Of a DNA stretch of 54,045 nucleotides, positions 47,819-54,045 are shown piece after piece. Source of the DNA: a virus; the IMG/VR virus record IMGVR_UViG_3300017971_000341, positions 1 through 54,045 of that record; one strand, written 5' to 3'. The notes beneath the pieces were generated by a model. It was not told the origin of the DNA, searched no databases, and saw only the letters and a program-made list of their open reading frames with translations. Position 1 is the first letter of the stretch, and every line of letters starts with the position of its first letter. Both the position numbers and the translations under genes were made by a program.

Positions 47819-48562
47819 TCACCACAACAATCCCACCTTTCGGTTGGTCCAGATCACCTCTATTGATTTGTTGATCTTCTGCTCATAGCTTGCTCGCGGT
47901 CTTGCTTTGACCAGTGGTCGAAACGGTAGCCAATCAGCTCCTTCGTTCTCGCACACGATCACAAAACCCTTCCTGCTCTTGCACCAATGTGCTAAGTGGT
48001 CGTAGTCAATTTGATTATCGTGGTATCTCCTTCCAGCCTCATTGTTGTATGGAGGATCCACAAACCATGTAGCTTCTTGATTCTTCAGCTCTGAGTAGTC
48101 TTTGCAGAGGATCGTCCATGACGGTACTGGTGTGTGGAGTGTCTTGATTGACTGTTTGATACGGCTGGAGCAGACAGACCCAAACTCCGTTACAATCTTA
48201 TGCCCCACTGTGTTATCACCATCTATCCCTCCAATTCCTTGTGCTCCCCAGCAACGCAAAAAGTAGAATAGACCGGTGCCGAATCTTGCCAGGTCTCTTA
48301 TGTCTGTCCCTTTATCCAATCTATCCGGCAGTAGATCTAACAACTCAGCCGTGGAGTGCTTCTGCAGGAATTTCCAGATCTTGTATGTGGGTTTGTTCAA
48401 ATCATTCAGAATCACGCGCCTTCCGCGTGACCAGTACAGGCTATATGCACCAGATCCAGCGAACGGTTCAACGATCGTCTTGTGCCTTGGCCTGGAATAT
48501 AGGTGGATTACTTTGCTTTTTGATCCATAGTAGGAGAACAGAGATCTGTGACGTCTAGTCAC
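47819..48562 (-). CDS. DNA adenine methyltransferase, D12 class (copy A)
   Basis: 247 residues. SLFSYYGSKSK at the start, TIVEPFAGSGAYSLYWS (motif I, about 24-40), ILNDLNKPTYKIW, and TWFVDPPYNN (DPPY motif IV). D12-class enzymes usually methylate adenine in GATC. I chose the GTG at 48562, with GGAGGAGG four to five bases upstream; it overlaps the flap exonuclease stop. This is the first of three such genes in 4 kb and is the most divergent. Confidence 0.9.
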   Translation of the reverse strand: MTRRHRSLFSYYGSKSKVIHLYSRPRHKTIVEPFAGSGAYSLYWSRGRRVILNDLNKPTYKIWKFLQKHSTAELLDLLPDRLDKGTDIRDLARFGTGLFYFLRCWGAQGIGGIDGDNTVGHKIVTEFGSVCSSRIKQSIKTLHTPVPSWTILCKDYSELKNQEATWFVDPPYNNEAGRRYHDNQIDYDHLAHWCKSRKGFVIVCENEGADWLPFRPLVKARPRASYEQKINKSIEVIWTNRKVGLLW

Positions 48563-48563
48563 T

Positions 48564-49454
48564 CTACCTCCTCCTGAATCTGATTCTCTTGTGGCCATGA
48601 AAGAATCTGATCCATGCGTTCCTCTTAGGTCCCTGCAAGTAGGACACGATCCCGTACCTCTTGCACAGATCAAAGAATTCACCTGGGTTGTATCTTGGCT
48701 CTCGTAGATCGACTGTCTTAGTCCTCTCGTGTGGGAGAATCACTAGTGGTTTGTTTCTGGCTACGATCCTCTGTCCGTTCTCTGAAGTGATTGCTTGATA
48801 TGTCTTGTAGCGACTGGGCAGACAACCGGTGAGGTACTTGACAGCTGTCTGCTCCCCTACTCCCTGGATCCCGGGAACTCCGTCACTGGAGCACCCTGCT
48901 ATAGATTTGACCTCTCCCCACCTGTGTGGCGAGATTCCACGAGCCGCCAGGAAGGACGCGGGATTGTGACAGGTCCCTCTGCTGGGGTCATACCAATGCA
49001 CCGAGTCTCGAATGCATTGGTACAGATCCCCGTCAGACGTGACCATGATCGCTTGCGTTTGTGTCCCCTCGAATTGAGAAGCAGCCATTGCAATCAGATC
49101 GTCAGACTCAAGCCCTACCTGCCTGTAGATCTTGAATCCAGACTCAGGAAGGATCTTGGTCTGCAACAATCTGACCTGATCCCACATGATTGAGATCTGT
49201 TCCCGCTCCTCCTCTGTCCTGTTGTCTACTCGTTTTTGTTTGTACTCTGGGAAAGATTGCTTTCGGTGGCTCTTCTTGGAATCAGCGAAGAGAGCTACTC
49301 GATTGCTCAATACCTTGGGATCGGTGCAGATCGACCTGAGTTGCTCCAGGAACCCGAATATGACTCCTGTCGGATAGTCCTCGTGCTCCAATCCGTGGAG
49401 AGCACACCGGGCTCTGTGGGCTAGATAGGAGAGATCAATTAGTACCCAGATCAC
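48564..49454 (-). CDS. 5'-3' exonuclease/flap endonuclease
   Basis: 296 residues from the GTG at 49454. WVLIDLSYLAHRA (first metal Asp), ALFADSKKSHRKQSFPEYKQKR, GLESDDLIAMAASQ (metal Asp-Asp), VTSDGDLYQCI and GCSSDGVPGIQGVGEQTAVKYL (helix-hairpin-helix) are the full FEN/PolI-5' nuclease set. It removes RNA primers and flaps. It overlaps the preceding methyltransferase by four bases (GTGA). Confidence 0.95.
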   Translation of the reverse strand: MIWVLIDLSYLAHRARCALHGLEHEDYPTGVIFGFLEQLRSICTDPKVLSNRVALFADSKKSHRKQSFPEYKQKRVDNRTEEEREQISIMWDQVRLLQTKILPESGFKIYRQVGLESDDLIAMAASQFEGTQTQAIMVTSDGDLYQCIRDSVHWYDPSRGTCHNPASFLAARGISPHRWGEVKSIAGCSSDGVPGIQGVGEQTAVKYLTGCLPSRYKTYQAITSENGQRIVARNKPLVILPHERTKTVDLREPRYNPGEFFDLCKRYGIVSYLQGPKRNAWIRFFHGHKRIRFRRR

Positions 49455-50593
49455 AATCCGAATCCTACCGTGGATTGCTTGGTGTGAGGGGAGAGCCAAA
49501 GCACTTCCTTGTGTCGATTCTTTGTATTTGCTGTCTGCTTGCCCTTATGTGTCCCGTAGGCTCTATTCACTGAATAGCGATAGACCACCCAATTGTCCGG
49601 CATTTTATGCTCTCCTTGATAGCCGGCCAAGACAATCCGCAGTCTGGATTCCTCCCCATGCTCTACTGCCCAATCCCTCACGAGCCTAGACACATTACCT
49701 CCGTCGTGGGTGTAGAGATCCTTCTCACGAATCTCATCGTCATAAGGAGGATCCAGAAAGATTCCTACCGATCCCTCTCTTGGGTATGTCAAAGCCCCCA
49801 TAGTTAGGACTCTTGTCCAATCCCCACAAATCACCCTCACGTCCTCCAGACGCTCCGACAATTGGATCATGTAGGCTAGGATCCAATTGTGCCGGCCCCT
49901 AGATTGCTGTCTGTTGATCCCTTGGCCTGAATTCCCTAGGTGGGGTCGCTGTCTGTTGATTCCTTGGCCTGAATCCCCTAGGTGGGGTCGCTGTCTGTTG
50001 ATTCCTTGGCCTGAATCCCCTAGGTGGGGTCGCTGTCTGTTGATTCCTTGGCCTGAATCCCCTAGGTGGGGTCGCTTTCTGCTGATTCCTTGGCCTGAAT
50101 CCCCTAGGTGGGGTCGCTGTCTGTTGATTCCTCGACCAGATTCTTTTACCAATCTCTTCTTTTCACGATCCAATACCCAGGGACCTTGGCCACTACACCA
50201 CCCAGCACCAATCCATGAGCAGATTCCCCACACCCACCATCCTGCTACCTTGGCACTGTAGTAATTGGGATCTGCTTCCAGTCTCTCCCTCCTCCTCTTC
50301 TGGGTTCTGACTAGCCACGAATGTTTAGCCACTAGATCGCATTCGTTCACGGGGTCAGACGCGAAATCAGCCACTCTCTCTGGATCATGTTTCACAGCTC
50401 GCCAGAAATTGGCGATAAAATAATCAAGATCGTTAACGGTCTCTGTCCTATGATTGTGGCTCTTGGGCCTCTCGAGCAGCACAGCCAAACTACCCGCAAA
50501 TGGTTCCACGTAGTGATGCACATCTCCCAGAGCAGACCACACTAGATCTGCTGCCCTCCTCTTTCCCCCAAACCAGGGAAATGGCGCCTTCAT
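49451..50593 (-). CDS. DNA adenine methyltransferase, D12 class (copy B, with tandem-repeat insert)
   Basis: 380 residues from the ATG at 50593. PFPWFGGKRRAADLVW, HYVEPFAGSLAVLLERP (motif I), TVNDLDYFIANFWRA, IFLDPPYDDEI (motif IV). Residues about 150-235 hold an insert with five to six 14-residue units (INRQRPHLGDSGQG) between WIGAGWCSGQGPW and the second half. It should methylate adenine, probably in GATC. It overlaps the copy C stop (ATGA) and ends in GFGL just as copy C does. Confidence 0.92.
   Translation of the reverse strand: MKAPFPWFGGKRRAADLVWSALGDVHHYVEPFAGSLAVLLERPKSHNHRTETVNDLDYFIANFWRAVKHDPERVADFASDPVNECDLVAKHSWLVRTQKRRRERLEADPNYYSAKVAGWWVWGICSWIGAGWCSGQGPWVLDREKKRLVKESGRGINRQRPHLGDSGQGISRKRPHLGDSGQGINRQRPHLGDSGQGINRQRPHLGDSGQGINRQRPHLGNSGQGINRQQSRGRHNWILAYMIQLSERLEDVRVICGDWTRVLTMGALTYPREGSVGIFLDPPYDDEIREKDLYTHDGGNVSRLVRDWAVEHGEESRLRIVLAGYQGEHKMPDNWVVYRYSVNRAYGTHKGKQTANTKNRHKEVLWLSPHTKQSTVGFGL
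49906..50137 (-). repeat. 42-bp in-frame tandem repeat in methyltransferase copy B
   Basis: Five full units of 42 bp (starting at 49906, 49948, 49990, 50032 and 50074) and a partial sixth, nearly identical, beginning gctgtctgttgattccttgg on the + strand. It keeps the frame and encodes the PHLGDSGQGINRQR units. It has no spacers, so it is not a CRISPR array. Confidence 0.95.
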
Positions 50594-51453
50594 AATCCGA
50601 ATCCCTTCATCGCCTTCCCTTCCCCTCTTTTGATCCACAAACTCTCTACTCTTGATTGGTTCTTGTTCAAGGATCCAATCCCTTTCAATCCTGTCTTTCT
50701 GGTCCTGGGTGCAGCAAAACAGACCGTTTTCCAGTCATGTCTGGCCCACTCTGGCGAATTGTCTAGCGGTTTGTGGATCTCATGCCAATAGCCCGACAAA
50801 GCCACTGATCCCTGTAGACCCATGATTGTGTCTACTAATTCCACGTGGTCCTCTAGATTCAGCTCCTCGTGATAAACCCCATCCCGACGCAAATCTGGCA
50901 CGTATGGAGGATCCAAGTAGAACAGGGTCTCTTTTGAGTCGTAGAAATCCAGGACCTTTCGCCAATCATTACACTCGATTTGAACTCTGCGCAGCCTCCT
51001 GTGAATTTGGGGGAGGCCTTCCACCGCACTGATCCAGGTTTGAGTAGCTAAACTAGAAGTGGGACTGAACCCCCACCCAGATGTCCTGTTCAACCCTCCT
51101 GTTCCTCCAAAGGATTGACGATTTAACACATACCACTTGACGGCACGGGCGACTTGGTCCTTCTCGCCTCTCCATGTATTCTTACAGTCCATCCACAGCT
51201 GGCGAGAATGAGGGAGCGCACTAACCCTCCGAGCAAATTTCTTGAACTTCTTTGGATCCGATAAGACACAGAACAAATCATACAACGCGTGATCTAGATC
51301 ATTGTAGACCTCTAGATCTACTGGGCTCCGAGCAAACAGGAGACTAGCACCACCTCCAAAGACTTCCACGTAACGAGAGCATAGGGGCATTAAGGGAATG
51401 ATCTTCTTGGCGATCGCCCCCTTCCCACCGAACCATAGCAGAGGTCCTCTCAT
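50590..51453 (-). CDS. DNA adenine methyltransferase, D12 class (copy C)
   Basis: 287 residues from the ATG at 51453. GPLLWFGGKGAIAKKII, YVEVFGGGASLLFA (motif I variant VFGGGA), VYNDLDHALYDLFCV, TLFYLDPPYVPD (motif IV), and NRQSFGGTGG typical of phage D12 enzymes. It ends in KAMKGFGL, with the same last residues and the same overlapping start context as copy B. It overlaps the RecA-like stop (ATGA). Confidence 0.92.
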   Translation of the reverse strand: MRGPLLWFGGKGAIAKKIIPLMPLCSRYVEVFGGGASLLFARSPVDLEVYNDLDHALYDLFCVLSDPKKFKKFARRVSALPHSRQLWMDCKNTWRGEKDQVARAVKWYVLNRQSFGGTGGLNRTSGWGFSPTSSLATQTWISAVEGLPQIHRRLRRVQIECNDWRKVLDFYDSKETLFYLDPPYVPDLRRDGVYHEELNLEDHVELVDTIMGLQGSVALSGYWHEIHKPLDNSPEWARHDWKTVCFAAPRTRKTGLKGIGSLNKNQSRVESLWIKRGEGKAMKGFGL

Positions 51454-52550
51454 TGGTACCGCTTCTTTCGATTCAGCTCTCCAGCTTCCTCTATCTCCCT
51501 CCAGCAATCACCAACTACAGATTGCAACTGTCTAACCAGTCCTTCCCGTTCGATTGTCTCTATCAAACTCTCCCGAGTCCCACTGATCCCTAGACCCTCA
51601 GCCTTGATTGTTTTCTTGGTCTTCTTCCATTGACCTTCAGCTGTCAGATAATCAATGCACGAGCCGATATCGTCTATCCCATACGAGGGATAAATCAGAG
51701 TCTCAACCTCATGGAGTTTGCCTGTTGTCCTGTTCTTTTTTATCTGCAATTTGATCTTGGTTCCAATCTTCCTGGCCTTGCCTCGAATCGTCTTCTTGAC
51801 GACTCCGGAGACTGAAGACCAAATCTCTACTGTGCTGTAGAACCGAAGAGCCTTTCCTCCTGATCTCGTCTTTCTCTCGAATCCAAATCCGAGGTTGTCT
51901 CGAGTCTGGGAGACCACAATTAGAATACTCCCAGTCTTGCTTAGCCCACTCAGAATCCTGCGAATCCCTGCACTGTTAGCCTTGGCCTTCGCCGTCCCAT
52001 AGGACCCCGTGGTTTCCCTCCCCTGCTTGTGTGCTGCTTTCTGCTGCTGGAATTTGGTGCTGTCTTCCTCGGAGTAGAGGGCGTCCATGGAATCCAAAAC
52101 ATAGACGAATGGAGAGCCGTCCTGTACTGCGTCGTCTACGTGGTAGTAGAAATCCTCTACAGTCCTAGAGTAGATTGGGTTGTTGTCCTCGTCTCTTGCC
52201 GGAGGCTCAACCCTGACCGCTGTCGTCTTTCCAAACAGACCAGCAACATCTAGCAGCATGCCGTCTTCTGCATTGTCGTAGACCAGACGGTACTTGTGGA
52301 ATCTCCGACTTCTGCACGCTTCTGCAAAGCATGACATTGAGAGGAATGTTTTTCCGCTGGTGCTGTCCCCTACTAGTAGGTAGTACTTCCCGCACAGGAA
52401 CCCTCCATAAGGATTACCAGAGCACGCTAGATTTAGCAGGGTGCTGCCGGTCGACAGCAGATCACTCCTTTTGATCCTCTTGCTTCTCCTTTTCTCTCTT
52501 CTCGATTTGGCTACTGCCTGAGCAGCTCGTTTAATTCTTTTGATCGTCAC
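51450..52550 (-). CDS. RecA-like recombinase
   Basis: 366 residues if the GTG at 52550 is used. STGSTLLNLACSGNPYGGFLCGKYYLLVGDSTSGKTFLSM (Walker A), PFVYVLDSMDALYSEED (Walker B), GIRRILSGLSKTGSILIVVSQTRDN, then the L2-like GFERKTRSGGKALRFYSTVEIW. It is a RecA/UvsX-type strand exchange protein. The frame is open to 52652, and the intergenic GGAGGAGGGG lies 12 bases before a TTG there, so a longer start is possible. It follows the ssDNA-binding protein gene, its natural partner. Confidence 0.9.
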   Translation of the reverse strand: MTIKRIKRAAQAVAKSRREKRRSKRIKRSDLLSTGSTLLNLACSGNPYGGFLCGKYYLLVGDSTSGKTFLSMSCFAEACRSRRFHKYRLVYDNAEDGMLLDVAGLFGKTTAVRVEPPARDEDNNPIYSRTVEDFYYHVDDAVQDGSPFVYVLDSMDALYSEEDSTKFQQQKAAHKQGRETTGSYGTAKAKANSAGIRRILSGLSKTGSILIVVSQTRDNLGFGFERKTRSGGKALRFYSTVEIWSSVSGVVKKTIRGKARKIGTKIKLQIKKNRTTGKLHEVETLIYPSYGIDDIGSCIDYLTAEGQWKKTKKTIKAEGLGISGTRESLIETIEREGLVRQLQSVVGDCWREIEEAGELNRKKRYQ

Positions 52551-52685
52551 ATAGACCCCGCTGGTGATAGGTGGGGAGGAGGAGCCGAAAAACGCCCGAG
52601 AGATAACACACCACTCGATTGCTCCGATCTTCAGCTGGATCACTCCAACCAATTGGTTGTGGCCCCTCCTCCCCTATGAATCTAG

Positions 52686-53864
52686 CTACGAATCGCTGGC
52701 CTCCTCGCAAGCCTCCCAGTGAGGACAATCCTCGCACTCGTCGTGGACGTCGCAGTCCTCTCCGAATTTGCCACCAGCTGGGCACTTGTTCTTTGAGGTC
52801 TTCTTCTTGGTTGCCTTCTTCTTCGGGGCTTTCTTGACTGCCTTCTTCTTCGTGGCCTTCTTCTTGGCCTTCTTCTTGGCCTTCTTCTTGGCCGGAGGTG
52901 GAGGCTCTTGCTCTTCGTCCTCCTCTTCGTCCTCCTCTTCGTCCTCCTCTTCGTCCTCCTCTTCGTCCTCCTCTTCGTCCTCCTCTTCGTCCTCCTCTTC
53001 GTCCTCAGAATCCCAGGGAGGCTTGTCTTCCTTGGCCTTCTTCTTAGTAGCCTTCTTGGGTCTCTTTTTCTCTGCCTCGTCTTCCTCGTCTTCCTCCTCG
53101 TCTCCTATGTCCTCTTGGAAGAATAGATCCTTGAGTTTCTCGTAGCTCATCACATTGAGGCATTTGTCGAGATCTACTGTGCTCTCTAGAATCTCATCCT
53201 CGTCTAGGTCTCCCCGATCCACAAAAGAGAATCGAGTAGCCTTGAGGTACTTGGCGCCGTTGAAAGTCGCCTCTGAGAATCTGACCTCGAGTGTTCTGCC
53301 TCCATCCGTGCAGTGGTAGAAATCCCAGTTGTCCTCGTCGGTCTCTTCGATCTCTTTCTTGAGTCCTTGTGATCCCTTGTCGTAGGACCAAAACTTCCCG
53401 GAAGAAGTGTTGTACACACTGAATTTCTCTTCTTCACGATTGAATTTGTTGAACATCACATACTGGCGAGCCTTCAGCGAATCAATCACGTCCTGGTGTG
53501 CCAGGTCCCCATTGCGTCTGTCCAGCTTGATCAATCTGTCCATCTCCTCATGAATTGGACAGGGCTTGTTGATCGACTTGGGACAGACGACATCCCATCC
53601 GTTTGGCCCCACGTTTCTGTGTACAAGGTAGTGTCTCTTGTACCAGAGGGCTCCCTTGTCCACATTGTCTGGGTGGCTATCTACCGTGACCTCGTAGGGC
53701 ACCAAATCAATTACTTGTGTTCCCTTCTTCGTCGGATACCACTCCTCCACACCGTCTGGCAGATTGAGCAGAGGTGGCCCATGTCCTCCGGTGCTTGCAT
53801 TCTTTTTGGTGTGGCTTGACGGCATTCGCTTTCTTCGACTCTTCCTACGACTTCTCTTTGCCAT
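52686..53864 (-). CDS. Single-stranded DNA-binding protein (gp32-like) with charged repeat tail
   Basis: 392 residues. The N-terminal and central domain (WDVVCPKSINKPCPIHEEMDRLIK, FNREEEKFSVYNTSSGKFWSYDKG, FSFVDRGDLDEDEILESTVDLDKCLNVMSYEKLKDLF) fit a gp32-like OB fold with a zinc site that phages use to coat ssDNA. Then a Lys patch, a DEEE tract (about 286-318), a second Lys-rich KKAKKKAKKK block (about 325-355) and a Cys-rich end (CDVHDECEDCPHWEAC). Acidic tails in SSBs recruit partner proteins; the added Lys block is odd. ATG with AAGGGATC upstream, after the small membrane gene. Confidence 0.78.
   Translation of the reverse strand: MAKRSRRKSRRKRMPSSHTKKNASTGGHGPPLLNLPDGVEEWYPTKKGTQVIDLVPYEVTVDSHPDNVDKGALWYKRHYLVHRNVGPNGWDVVCPKSINKPCPIHEEMDRLIKLDRRNGDLAHQDVIDSLKARQYVMFNKFNREEEKFSVYNTSSGKFWSYDKGSQGLKKEIEETDEDNWDFYHCTDGGRTLEVRFSEATFNGAKYLKATRFSFVDRGDLDEDEILESTVDLDKCLNVMSYEKLKDLFFQEDIGDEEEDEEDEAEKKRPKKATKKKAKEDKPPWDSEDEEEDEEEDEEEDEEEDEEEDEEEDEEEDEEQEPPPPAKKKAKKKAKKKATKKKAVKKAPKKKATKKKTSKNKCPAGGKFGEDCDVHDECEDCPHWEACEEASDS
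52798..53006 (-). repeat. Lys-rich and acidic coding repeats of the ssDNA-binding protein
   Basis: On the + strand, ttcttcttggcc-type repeats (about 52798-52896) and a tract of tcctcttcgtcc repeats (about 52916-53004, twelve-base period) encode the KKAKKK and EEEDEEED stretches. Confidence 0.85.
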
Positions 53865-53982
53865 TGCGATCCCTTTCGTCCAGTGATCTGATAATTGCTC
53901 TCGTGGCTACTCGTGCAGCCACATAGACCCACGGAATCAGAGCTGCCCCAATCACAATCAGGGTCAGCCAATCAAGTCTCAT
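53845..53982 (-). CDS. Small single-pass membrane protein
   Basis: 45 residues, too short for routine calls. ATG 53980-53982 has GGAGGAGG about five bases upstream. It reads MRLDWLTLIVIGAALIPWVYVAARVATRA, a membrane segment, then a charged tail (DERDRNGKEKS). It overlaps the ssDNA-binding protein start by 20 bases and the previous partial gene's stop by 11. A second copy of its IGAALIPWVY segment lies in the partial gene at 53972-54045. Confidence 0.65.
   Translation of the reverse strand: MRLDWLTLIVIGAALIPWVYVAARVATRAIIRSLDERDRNGKEKS
53923..53948. repeat. 26-bp direct repeat, copy 1
   Basis: Identical to 54020-54045. It encodes GAALIPWVY of the small membrane protein. The second copy reaches the window edge, so the repeat may be longer. 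Confidence 0.9.
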
Positions 53983-54045
53983 TGTCCTCCTCCTCGTCCT
54001 CAGAGATCAGGAAGACCGAATAGACCCACGGAATCAGAGCTGCCC
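53972..54045 (-). CDS. C-terminal end of a second small membrane protein (cut by window edge)
   Basis: The frame entering from the right edge reads GAALIPWVYSVFLISEDEEEDNET and stops at 53972-53974, overlapping the next gene's start (ATGAGACTTGA). It shares the membrane segment GAALIPWVY with the gene at 53845-53982, then differs, ending in an acidic tail. It is thus a tandem relative. The start is outside the window. Confidence 0.6.
   Translation of the reverse strand, partial: AALIPWVYSVFLISEDEEEDNET
54020..54045. repeat. 26-bp direct repeat, copy 2
   Basis: Identical to 53923-53948; may continue past the window edge. See the small membrane protein pair. Confidence 0.85.

Noticed and set aside
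49887-50261. + strand frame with PWPESPRWGRCLLI repeats; possible CRISPR-like array
   Set aside because: The repeats are 42-bp head-to-tail units without spacers and in frame with a methyltransferase gene on the - strand.
52908-53126. + strand Leu/Val/Phe-rich frame resembling a membrane protein
   Set aside because: It is the reverse reading of the DEEE repeat of the ssDNA-binding protein gene.

Overview
This window looks like most of the genome of a tailed double-stranded DNA phage (Caudoviricetes) with siphovirus-type gene content. It carries large terminase, portal, a Mu F-like head protein, prohead protease, HK97-fold major capsid, head-tail connectors, tail tube, a frameshifted G/GT tail chaperone and a TP901-type tape measure, in canonical order on the + strand, with no contractile-sheath gene. 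No integrase, repressor, tRNA, DNA polymerase or recognisable endolysin was seen. Both ends cut through genes, so this is not a complete genome. The host is unknown; two lipobox-bearing small proteins and a spanin-like overlapping pair hint at a Gram-negative host, but weakly.

Layout. (1) 1-9399, - strand: a leftward block holding an HTH protein, a replication protein, TOPRIM primase, DnaB-like helicase, SNF2 helicase, a putative sliding clamp, a sigma-like factor, a histone H1-like protein and a family 4-type uracil-DNA glycosylase cut by the window edge. A good sigma70-type promoter lies at its head (about 9434-9461). (2) 9492-39210, + strand: packaging, head, connector, tail and fibre genes, ending in a run of glycan-modifying genes and a strong terminator. 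(3) 39294-54045, - strand: an SF2 helicase, two pentapeptide-repeat proteins, a recombination set (SbcD, an SbcC/Rad50 split over separate genes, a PD-(D/E)xK nuclease, flap exonuclease, RecA, ssDNA-binding protein) and three D12-class adenine methyltransferases.

Most notable is a candidate sulfation and glycosylation system: an APS kinase-like gene (14331-14813), whose product would make the sulfate donor PAPS, plus two sulfotransferase-like proteins (36883-38022, fused to a methyltransferase, and 38024-38692), a GT29 sialyltransferase-like protein (38689-39210), two further glycosyltransferase-like proteins and two more methyltransferases. The other strong signals are a textbook -1 frameshift site (GGGAAAC plus hairpin) in the tail chaperone gene, an SbcC divided at its zinc hook with SbcD encoded between the parts, a YadA-like fibre with a signal-like N-terminus, and matching hairpin-plus-leader modules after the major capsid and tail tube genes.

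The DNA is rich in GATC sites, consistent with its three Dam-like methyltransferase genes; the YadA-like part of the fibre gene is an exception. Many genes overlap by 1-20 bases or abut, implying translational coupling. In-frame low-complexity repeats are common in the - strand genes.
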